Below, in pieces: positions 57,834 to 64,000 of a stretch of DNA of 64,000 nt. The notes under the pieces were generated by a model that was given only the letters and a program-made list of their open reading frames with translations, was not told the DNA's origin and made no database searches. Every line of letters begins with the position of its first letter. The stretch's first letter is position 1. A program made the translations under genes and the position numbers. This stretch comes from Fidelibacterota bacterium (GTDB taxonomy: Bacteria > Fidelibacterota > Marinisomatia > SCGC-AAA003-L08 > TS1B11), in NCBI GenBank assembly GCA_004124875.1, contig SCKJ01000001.1, forward strand, positions 1 to 64,000. The letters are read 5' to 3'.

Positions 57834-58766
57834 TTACTCCGCTGCCGCCTCGACGCTCACCAGCGCCAGCCACTCCCCACCGGGACTGACCGCCAACCGG
57901 GTGATGCCCTGCAGAGCGGGATCGGTAAAGGTGATCAGCTCCTGCCACGCTCCTCCCGGTGACCAGCCGTGCAGGCTGTGCTCACCACTCATGATGATGC
58001 GCCCGTCCGGCAGCCAGGCAAAATCTTCCCGCTCAGGCAAGGTGCGCACCAGCGGCTCGATGGCGCCTGTCGCGGGATCGAAGGTCTTGATCCACCACTC
58101 CTGTTCCGAAACCTTGTGGATAAAACTGATGAGCGCTGATCCCGGCACCCGCTTGAACGTGCGGCCCGGGTTGTCGAGCAGATACTCGTCGACCCCCGTG
58201 GCAAAATCATAAGTGTGCAGAGTGAGGGTATCACCGATCAGGAACATGAGCAGCCGCGACTCGGTAACCCAGATATAGTAGCCTATGGTCGTGATCTCCT
58301 GCATCAACGGCGACTTGGCCGCACCCTCATACTGCCACAGGCGCTGGGCTCCATCGACCTCCACGCGCACCACGGTAATGGCATTCGCGTTGCCCATGGG
58401 ATTCTGTGGGGAGTATTCCGCGTCAGGTGAAGACGGCTGGGGAACGGTGGCGCCTGAGGACAGATCGTAACGATAAAGGTTGGTGAGGGTGTCCGCGCCC
58501 ATGCCGGAAAAGTAAAACGCGTTCTGGCCGGGAATGAACCACGGCTGGTTATCATAGCCGGGGCGGTGGGTGATGTTTTTCGGCGGCCCGAACCGCAGCT
58601 CGCCGCCATCATAACTGAGCGCAATGAGGTGGATGTCCGTGGAGGGGATGGCGGCGGTTGCCTCCTCGGCGATTTTACCGGCGCAGGCCACCGCCAGAGT
58701 GAGGGCTACCAGCGGCCACCGCGCCCGTTTCAGTTGGGGCAGATCAGGCAGTGGCAACATCGCCAT
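57834..58766 (-). CDS. Lipoprotein with beta-propeller-like (TolB-type) repeats
   Basis: 310 residues from the ATG at 58766; the frame is open 146 codons further but there it is a shadow of the CADD-like gene. Lipobox LAVAC near residue 29. Repeats such as NQPWFIPGQNAFYFSGMG, FAWLPDGRIIMSG and RLAVSPGGEWLALV look like TolB/WD40-type propeller blades. Periplasmic or outer-membrane; role unknown. Its start overlaps the upstream gene by 23 bp. Confidence 0.72.
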   Translation of the reverse strand: MAMLPLPDLPQLKRARWPLVALTLAVACAGKIAEEATAAIPSTDIHLIALSYDGGELRFGPPKNITHRPGYDNQPWFIPGQNAFYFSGMGADTLTNLYRYDLSSGATVPQPSSPDAEYSPQNPMGNANAITVVRVEVDGAQRLWQYEGAAKSPLMQEITTIGYYIWVTESRLLMFLIGDTLTLHTYDFATGVDEYLLDNPGRTFKRVPGSALISFIHKVSEQEWWIKTFDPATGAIEPLVRTLPEREDFAWLPDGRIIMSGEHSLHGWSPGGAWQELITFTDPALQGITRLAVSPGGEWLALVSVEAAAE

Positions 58767-59451
58767 GGCAATAGGCCTCGTAAACGCCGTCAAGGAAAGC
58801 CCACAGCGCCCGGGCCGCTTTATCCGCCGCGTCCAGCACCGCCGCGGAGTTGCTCTGCGTGACGCCTGCGGCAATGATCTCGCGCTCTGACGCTCTATGC
58901 TCCACGTCGGCAATCTCGTGGACGGTAAAGAACGCCACACTGCGGTCGTCATCGAGGCCATAGAAATCGCGCAGTCCTTCCCGCTTGGTGCGGGCCACCT
59001 CGGGTATCTGACTTTCGTAAGCGTACAGGGCCGCCATGCCCTCAAGGTAGTCCGGACGATGGGACAGTTGCTGCAGTACGGCAACCGACTGGCGGGTTGA
59101 CTCGAGCAGGTCGGCGCCAAGCACATCCTGCCGGTCAACGCCGAGGCCCTCAGCGAAACGGAGCCACAGCTCGGGATGGTTGGCCTCCCCGCGCTCCTCC
59201 TCAATGAGGTTTTCCAGGAGCTGCTGCCGCACGGCTATATCGCCGGTATGGGCATGTACGGCGCTCACATAGGTGGGAAATGCATGCACATGGGCATAGT
59301 ACTGTTTGGCGTATTCGGCCAAGGTTTCCAAGCTCAAGCCACCCTCGTTCCACAGCTTGTAGAAGGGATGTTTCAGCATGGCGTGCCGGGCGATTGTCTG
59401 GTCGAGCCGGTTAACAAACGGATGGGGATGAAGGGGGTTGCTAGCTGACAT
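58744..59451 (-). CDS. CADD-like (PqqC/TenA-fold) diiron enzyme of folate metabolism
   Basis: 235 residues. HAMLKHPFYKLWNEGGLSLE then AKQYYAHVHAFPTYVSAVH, NLIEEERGEANHPELWLRF, ALYAYESQIPEVARTK and FFTVHEIADVEH follow the CADD family. It has the Glu/His residues of a carboxylate-bridged metal site. Chlamydial CADD makes p-aminobenzoate from its own Tyr and Lys, so a role in folate supply is likely. Forms an overlapping pair with the downstream lipoprotein gene. Confidence 0.82.
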   Translation of the reverse strand: MSASNPLHPHPFVNRLDQTIARHAMLKHPFYKLWNEGGLSLETLAEYAKQYYAHVHAFPTYVSAVHAHTGDIAVRQQLLENLIEEERGEANHPELWLRFAEGLGVDRQDVLGADLLESTRQSVAVLQQLSHRPDYLEGMAALYAYESQIPEVARTKREGLRDFYGLDDDRSVAFFTVHEIADVEHRASEREIIAAGVTQSNSAAVLDAADKAARALWAFLDGVYEAYCHGDVATA

Positions 59452-59527
59452 ATTTTCGGTTCCTTATCATCGTTGGGGACAGGATGCGTCTCATGGCCCT
59501 GAAAAGTTAAGCTTTGGCGATGTCAAT

Positions 59528-60049
59528 TTACAGCATGCGCAGCCGCATCCCCAGCCCGGTGCTGTAGCCCACGGATTTGTGCGCCACGCGCCCCGCCTCA
59601 TCCAGCACATAGTAGGTGGGGGTGGCGGCAATGTTGTAGTCCCGGGCCACGGAGCCATCGTCCAGCAGGATCGGCATGGTGAGGTTGTGTTTTTTCCGGT
59701 AGTCCGAGACCGCTGCAACGGATCGGTAGCCGATAGCGATGAGGTAGACGGTGATCCCTCCCTCCGCATCAGCGTAAAGCGCCTCCAGATTATGGGCCGA
59801 CAGATTGCAGACGCTACACCATGGCGCGAAAAAGTAGAGCAGCACTTTGCGGCCCCGGACCTCCTCAAGAGTGTAGGTCTGGCCATCAAGGCCCGTCAGG
59901 GAAATGGCCGGGGCCACGGTCGCGGGACCCGAAGGCAGGAGGTTCCGGGTTTGCCAGGCTGATATGGTCAGGAAAATGGCAGCGGCAAACACGCCATCGA
60001 GCAGCAACGAGGGTGCCCAGTGGGCGCGCAGGCGTCGGTAGAGATTCAT
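59528..60049 (-). CDS. TlpA/ResA-like membrane-anchored thioredoxin
   Basis: 173 residues from the ATG at 60049. One N-terminal membrane helix (~13-30), then thioredoxin fold: VLLYFFAPWCSVCNLSAHN (active-site Cys ~76 and ~79) and ATPTYYVLDEAG with the cis-Pro. Periplasmic thiol-disulfide exchange. A second such protein in the window besides 55521, but with WCSVC and not WCSPC. Confidence 0.85.
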   Translation of the reverse strand: MNLYRRLRAHWAPSLLLDGVFAAAIFLTISAWQTRNLLPSGPATVAPAISLTGLDGQTYTLEEVRGRKVLLYFFAPWCSVCNLSAHNLEALYADAEGGITVYLIAIGYRSVAAVSDYRKKHNLTMPILLDDGSVARDYNIAATPTYYVLDEAGRVAHKSVGYSTGLGMRLRML

Positions 60050-60323
60050 GGTGGCAAAGCTACAACGGCGCAGGGTAGATGAACAGTCAGAGAGCAGGCA
60101 AATAGGGGGGTGAGCGGTCGCGGCTAAACTCCCTTCCGATGCAGGCATAACCTGGCCATCTCAGGTGCAGATGAAAAAGCCCCAGACAAAGACCGGAGCT
60201 TCGGGATAATCAGCAGGCCGGCGGGCTCCCTGTTGCCCAAGGCAACCCATCAACCCATTTTCTATGCTCGCATAACCCATTTCTAAAGCGGCTGTCGCCA
60301 CCTTAATTTCAGCCCCGGCACGT

Positions 60324-60398
<75 letters not shown>

Positions 60399-60465
60399 CG
60401 ACAAACTCGATTATCAAAAATAATCATAATCCTATTGGGACCAAATAGGGACCATTTGCCGGGAT

Positions 60466-60660
60466 CTGGCCGGCATCCAGGATGAAGGGAAAACACTCCA
60501 CGCACTGCGGCACACATTTGCCTGCAGGACGCTCATTGAGACGGGCGATATCTACCTGGTGAAGGAGCTGTTAGGCCATGCGAAAGTAACCACGACGGAG
60601 GTATATTTACGGTTCCCGAAAGGGTATTTGGAGAGAGTGTTTACAAGGCATAGAGATTGA
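60466..60660 (+). pseudogene. Tyrosine recombinase (integrase) C-terminal fragment
   Basis: 64 codons in one frame: EGKTLHALRHTFACRTLIE, then LVKELLGHAKVTTTEVYLRF and KGYLERVF to TGA at 60658. It keeps the second catalytic Arg with His (LRHTF), His (LGHAKV) and the Tyr nucleophile (EVYLRF). The N-terminal DNA-binding half and first Arg are gone. The stop overlaps the next ATG (TGATG). Confidence 0.88.
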
Positions 60661-61478
60661 TGTTACGCTTCAGTCAGCGAAAAAAACTTACGCCGGTCAA
60701 AGAAGTCATCCAAATCGATGATATGGATGATGATTTACGCAATTCTCTCTGGAACGCCTTGGATGAGATCCTCTGGTCGCATCAGTTCTACCTCAGCAGA
60801 TATGGCGCTGAACCGCGCATTTGGTTCGTAGGAAAAATTCTATGGGATGAGTTTTTCAAATTGCCAATAGATGAACTCCCCGACACGGGCAGCCTAATAT
60901 TAGACTTGATAAGGGAACATTTTTATCAATGTGATTGGGCTGAAGTGTACGACTTCTTAGAGGCAATGCTTAGCATTGAATCGAAAAACTATTCTTTGTT
61001 GGAGCCACGTCTCAACCGTGCGCTTCAAAGGGAATTATCGGGTTACCGCATCGTTGCGGGGGTTGTTACCGACATCACTGACCCGCAGGAATTGGAGTCA
61101 CTTCAGGAGGTAATTGATGATACTCGATTCAGTGCAGTCTCTGACCATTTTAAAACGGCTCTTGAGTTAATGTCCAAGAGAGATGATCCAGATTATCCGA
61201 ATTCCATTAAAGAATCAATTTCAGCAGTGGAGGGCATGTGCAGAATCATAACAGGCAAACCCAGGGCAACATTGGGCGAGGCACTCAAAGCATTGGATTC
61301 TGATACACAGATTCACCCTGCATTAAAAAAAGGCTGGGGATATTTATACGGTTTCACCAGCGACGAAGGCGGGATTCGACACGCGAAAATGGGGAATTCC
61401 AGCATCGGACCCGCCGAGGCTAAATATTTCCTACTCTCCTGCTCATCATTCGTAAACTATCTTAAAGCGAAAATGTAA
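60660..61478 (+). CDS. AbiJ_NTD4-type abortive infection protein
   Basis: 272 residues. The N-terminal half (FSQRKKLTPVKEVIQID, MDDDLRNSLWNALDEI, LWDEFFKLPIDELP) matches the AbiJ N-terminal domain 4. The C-terminal half (FKTALELMSKRDDPDYPNS, SIKESISAVEGMCRIITGKP, WGYLYGFTSDEGGIRHAKM) is the HEPN-like domain usually joined to it. Such proteins are linked to phage defence by cell dormancy or death. The ATG at 60660 overlaps the recombinase stop. AT-rich, inside the tRNA-bounded islet. Confidence 0.82.
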   Translation: MLRFSQRKKLTPVKEVIQIDDMDDDLRNSLWNALDEILWSHQFYLSRYGAEPRIWFVGKILWDEFFKLPIDELPDTGSLILDLIREHFYQCDWAEVYDFLEAMLSIESKNYSLLEPRLNRALQRELSGYRIVAGVVTDITDPQELESLQEVIDDTRFSAVSDHFKTALELMSKRDDPDYPNSIKESISAVEGMCRIITGKPRATLGEALKALDSDTQIHPALKKGWGYLYGFTSDEGGIRHAKMGNSSIGPAEAKYFLLSCSSFVNYLKAKM

Positions 61479-61537
61479 AAAACAGGGACCAAATAGGTAT
61501 CTGAGGGTTTTTACTGATTGACGGAAGCCGTCAGAGG

Positions 61538-62278
61538 CTACCAATCCCAACGTAATTCATATGCCCCCGGTTGAAGTGCAAATAGCAGTATTTCTAACCT
61601 GGAAGATCTAATCGGAAGTCTGAATCTCTTTCTGCTTAGTGACCATTTCACCGTATGATCCTGAAGTTTCAGCTTTGCGATCACCTTTTCCATTCCAGAA
61701 TCGATGTGCACAACGCAGAGCGAGTTTTCGATCGGTAAACGATCTGGCGGAAATTCTATCTCCATTCCGATCTCAAATGTTGGTTGATCTACCTTTGTTG
61801 CTAATGCTTCAGAATTATTAGGAAAGGAATTTTTAACTGTCATTTTAATCCAAGTCGATTCCTGTTCAAATCGATTTATCCCACCCGGAAACTCTATTGT
61901 AATGATGTGCTCATGAGCATGTATTTCATGATTAATCAGCTTTACGCGTGGCTCCAACTCGAATTCTATGTCGTCCTCACCATCAGAGGAAATATTTCTG
62001 TGGATATAGTGTTTTATTCCATTGGCATTGGCCGAGAGCGTCAGTTCCTTCAGGGCTGTGGCTGTTTTGGCGGCGGCATCATTTATCCTCAGCTTTGTAA
62101 TGTTTTTAATAATTGTCCAAGGAGGCGACTTTTTTGCGAAAAGTCGTAGAAATAGCAGGGCAAATGCCATTGCACCGGCTAGAGCGAGCACAGTTCCAAA
62201 AAGACCGAATTCTATTAGAAACGGCCAGATAGCCTCAAATATTATCCGCTTTACTAGTTCCACAAAACCTTCCTGCAT
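61538..62278 (-). CDS. Membrane-anchored islet protein, unknown function
   Basis: 246 residues. N-terminal hydrophobic region (~10-50, one or two helices) followed by a soluble, beta-rich domain (IEFELEPRVKLINHEIHAHE, TFEIGMEIEFPPDRLP). No family recognised. AT-rich like the AbiJ-type gene, convergent with it and 59 bp apart. It may be a partner in defence or just cargo. Confidence 0.6.
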   Translation of the reverse strand: MQEGFVELVKRIIFEAIWPFLIEFGLFGTVLALAGAMAFALLFLRLFAKKSPPWTIIKNITKLRINDAAAKTATALKELTLSANANGIKHYIHRNISSDGEDDIEFELEPRVKLINHEIHAHEHIITIEFPGGINRFEQESTWIKMTVKNSFPNNSEALATKVDQPTFEIGMEIEFPPDRLPIENSLCVVHIDSGMEKVIAKLKLQDHTVKWSLSRKRFRLPIRSSRLEILLFALQPGAYELRWDW

Positions 62279-62296
62279 GTATGTTTTCCCCGGGTC

Positions 62297-62340
62297 AATA
62301 TTAAAAAACCTACCAAATAAATGGTAGGCTTTTTAATATT
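62297..62340. terminator. Long inverted repeat, probable bidirectional terminator
   Basis: AATATTAAAAA-A-CCTACC and GGTAGG-C-TTTTTAATATT pair over 17 bp with one mismatch, around AAATAAAT. The A-tract and T-tract on either side fit an intrinsic terminator in both directions. It lies just upstream of the minus-strand membrane gene, so it may insulate it. The stretch 62341-62689 holds no gene I can support and includes a second copy of GGGACCAAATAGGGACCATT. Confidence 0.65.
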
Positions 62341-62689
62341 GTATTGTATTTTGTGGTTAAAACCAATCACGCCAAGAGGGATTACCCCCCGGTCTTGAGA
62401 ACGTTTTTCATTGATGTGACTCCCGTGTGCGTTAGATTTCGCATGATTCTAATCACCTTTCTGAATCATTGCAAGTATTATTTTGATCCGTATCAACCTT
62501 TCATAATCGGTAACTTTACGGTCAACTTTAGAAGAAGTTCCGCTTTCGAGGGAACTTACCTATAAAATAGGGACCAAATAGGGACCATTTTACTGGACTG
62601 ATATGAACGTGAATGAACACATTTTGTATTTAAGGCTTCCGGGAAGCCCTGCAACCACCGTCGCTAACTGACTGTGTCGCAACAACCTT

Positions 62690-62764
<75 letters not shown>

Positions 62765-62782
62765 TCACAGAAGGATCGCGCC

Positions 62783-63076
62783 ATGACCACTGCCAGCTCT
62801 CCCACCGTCGCAGAGACTCAGGCCCGCATCGAGGCGGCGCTCTCACTGGATCACGTTGAGGTTAACGACGACTCGGCCCATCACGCCGGGCACCAGGGCG
62901 ACCGGGCCCACGGTGGCGCACATATTACCGTCACCGTGGTGGCGCCCGCCTTCACCGGCAAATCGCTGGTGGAGCGGCACCGCATGGTGTACGCCGCCGT
63001 CGGCGATCTCATGCAGCAACAAATTCACGCCCTGTCCATGAATACCCATTCGCCGGAGGAATGGGCCAACCGGTAA
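62783..63076 (+). CDS. BolA-family protein
   Basis: 97 residues. The BolA core is seen in VEVNDDSAHHAGH, HITVTVVAPAFTGKSLVERH and RHRMVYAAVGDLM, ending in IHALSMNTHSPEEW with the conserved His-Ala-Leu. BolA proteins work with monothiol glutaredoxins on Fe-S clusters. A good start follows AGAAGGATCGCGCC. Confidence 0.92.
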   Translation: MTTASSPTVAETQARIEAALSLDHVEVNDDSAHHAGHQGDRAHGGAHITVTVVAPAFTGKSLVERHRMVYAAVGDLMQQQIHALSMNTHSPEEWANR

Positions 63077-63093
63077 TTTCCAGGAGGAACACG

Positions 63094-64000
63094 ATGAATC
63101 GCGCACTGACACTCGCCGGCCTGTTGAGCTTAATGGCGCTGGCCTGCCAATCCCCACAGCAGGTTGCTACCGCCCTGTATGAGATCATCGATGACGACTG
63201 GGAGTGGACGCTTGAAAACTACCCCACCTACGGGACATTTCTGGGTGATCCGCGCTACAACGACCGGCTCGTCGACCTGACGCCGGAGGCCATTGAGGCC
63301 CGGCAACAGTATGCCCGTGATATGCTGGGCCGGCTCGAGAAAATCAAGGCCGATGCTCTGGCTGCCGCCGACCGCCTCAATTACGACCTGTTCCGCCAGC
63401 AGTTTGAGGACGAAGTGGAGGGCCAGAAATTCTCCACCGATCTGATGCCGATCAACCAGATGGGCGGCGTGCAGATCAATCTTGCGTCGCTGCAAATGGT
63501 CACCCCATTCAACAATCTCAAAGACTACCGGAACTACCTCAAGCGCCTGTCGCTGATGCCCAGGCAGCTGGAACAGACCGCCGACCTCATGCGCAGGGGG
63601 ATGGAGAGCGGCTGGGTGATGCCTAAAGTGCCCCTCCGGTCAGTGCCGGACCAGATTCAGGCGCAAATCGACTTCAAAGTGGTCGACAGCCCGTTCTACC
63701 GTCCCTTCAAGGAGTTCCCTGAAGGCATTGATCCTCAGGATCAGGAAGAGCTGGCCGCCACGGCCCGCAACATCATCGCCGATGAGCTCAAGCCGGCCTT
63801 CGAGGCGCTGCAGACCTTTTTCGTTGAAGAATATCTGCCCGCCGCCCGTGAGGAGGTGGGCGCCTGGGCCCTGCCTGAGGGCGCGGCCTACTACGCCTAT
63901 CGCGTCAAGAATATGACCACCACCAATCTGACGCCGGATGAAATCCACGTGATCGGCCAGAGTGAAGTGGTCCGTATCAAGGCGGAGATGATGAAGATCG
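63094..64000 (+). CDS. DUF885 family lipoprotein (3' end outside window)
   Basis: 302 codons visible, open at the right edge. AGGAGG lies before the ATG. Signal MNRALTLAGLLSLMALAC gives a lipobox (LALAC). DUF885 opening ENYPTYGTFLGDPRYNDRL and FEDEVEGQKF, VTPFNNLKDYRNYLKRL, then MESGWVMPKVPL. These exported proteins resemble zinc peptidases; the catalytic HExxH-like part would lie beyond the edge. 17 bp after bolA. Confidence 0.85.
   Translation, partial: MNRALTLAGLLSLMALACQSPQQVATALYEIIDDDWEWTLENYPTYGTFLGDPRYNDRLVDLTPEAIEARQQYARDMLGRLEKIKADALAAADRLNYDLFRQQFEDEVEGQKFSTDLMPINQMGGVQINLASLQMVTPFNNLKDYRNYLKRLSLMPRQLEQTADLMRRGMESGWVMPKVPLRSVPDQIQAQIDFKVVDSPFYRPFKEFPEGIDPQDQEELAATARNIIADELKPAFEALQTFFVEEYLPAAREEVGAWALPEGAAYYAYRVKNMTTTNLTPDEIHVIGQSEVVRIKAEMMKI

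Noticed and set aside
58767-59204. 146-codon N-terminal extension of the propeller lipoprotein
   Set aside because: This part is a shadow of the CADD-like gene in another frame; the lipoprotein signal starts at 58766.
62344-62565. 73-codon frame between the islet membrane gene and the second tRNA
   Set aside because: AT-rich, no ribosome binding site, and no domain or hydrophobic pattern to support it.

Overview
The window is a GC-rich chromosomal stretch from a Gram-negative bacterium, most likely an uncultured member of the FCB/Marinimicrobia (SAR406)-like lineage. This is inferred from a FlgD/type-9-secretion-like C-terminal sorting domain on a giant Calx-beta protein, many exported lipoproteins and small beta-barrels, DUF6901 and CADD-like proteins, and a mitochondrial-type aconitase beside a bacterial citrate synthase. 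No 16S rRNA gene is present, so the lineage is an inference. Shine-Dalgarno sequences are used widely. A tmRNA (ssrA) and two tRNA-Thr(CGT) genes are present.

Layout. 0-3 kb: truncated IS3-type transposase, M24 peptidase, tmRNA, and a 77-bp tandem repeat grown from the tmRNA 3' end. 3-10 kb: RhlE helicase, class III adenylate cyclase, a CxxCH-containing outer-membrane-like protein and a CsgG-like protein. 10-16.5 kb: small glycan genes (GT2, methyltransferase, membrane protein, LicD-like) mixed with a gene graveyard (recombinase tail, IS1595/amidohydrolase chimera). 17-25.7 kb: small exported proteins, DUF72, aconitase with a partial 5' duplication, two ParD/RelB-like antitoxins whose toxins are both destroyed, SahH and an L-2-hydroxyglutarate-oxidase-like enzyme. 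26-35 kb: surface proteins including a 2032-residue Calx-beta protein, then citrate synthase. 36-46.7 kb: amidohydrolase, RecO, esterase, rhomboid, RNase HI with a probable CTG start, an amber-interrupted HmuY-like lipoprotein, a PhoB/PhoR-like two-component system and an exported amidase. 46.9-54.4 kb: an exopolysaccharide/glycan cluster (FemAB-like, Wzx-like flippase, glycosyltransferases, hexapeptide acetyltransferase, deacetylase-like protein).

Most important finding. At 56108-56968 a gene read straight through two in-frame UGA codons encodes a protein aligning along its length with the organomercurial lyase MerB. The UGAs fall at the positions of the two catalytic cysteines (Cys96 and Cys159 of plasmid R831b MerB), and Asp99 is kept. 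Each UGA is followed, at the spacing of the E. coli fdhF SECIS, by a stable hairpin with a GGUC or GUUC loop. I read this as a double-selenocysteine, probably exported, MerB-like selenoprotein, translationally coupled to an exported TlpA-like thioredoxin. The Sec machinery (selA/B/C/D) is not in the window.

At 60.3-62.8 kb two near-identical tRNA-Thr genes bracket a 2.3-kb AT-rich islet. It holds a tyrosine-recombinase tail, an AbiJ_NTD4-type abortive-infection gene coupled to that tail, and an unrecognised membrane protein. BolA and a DUF885 lipoprotein (cut by the window end) follow.
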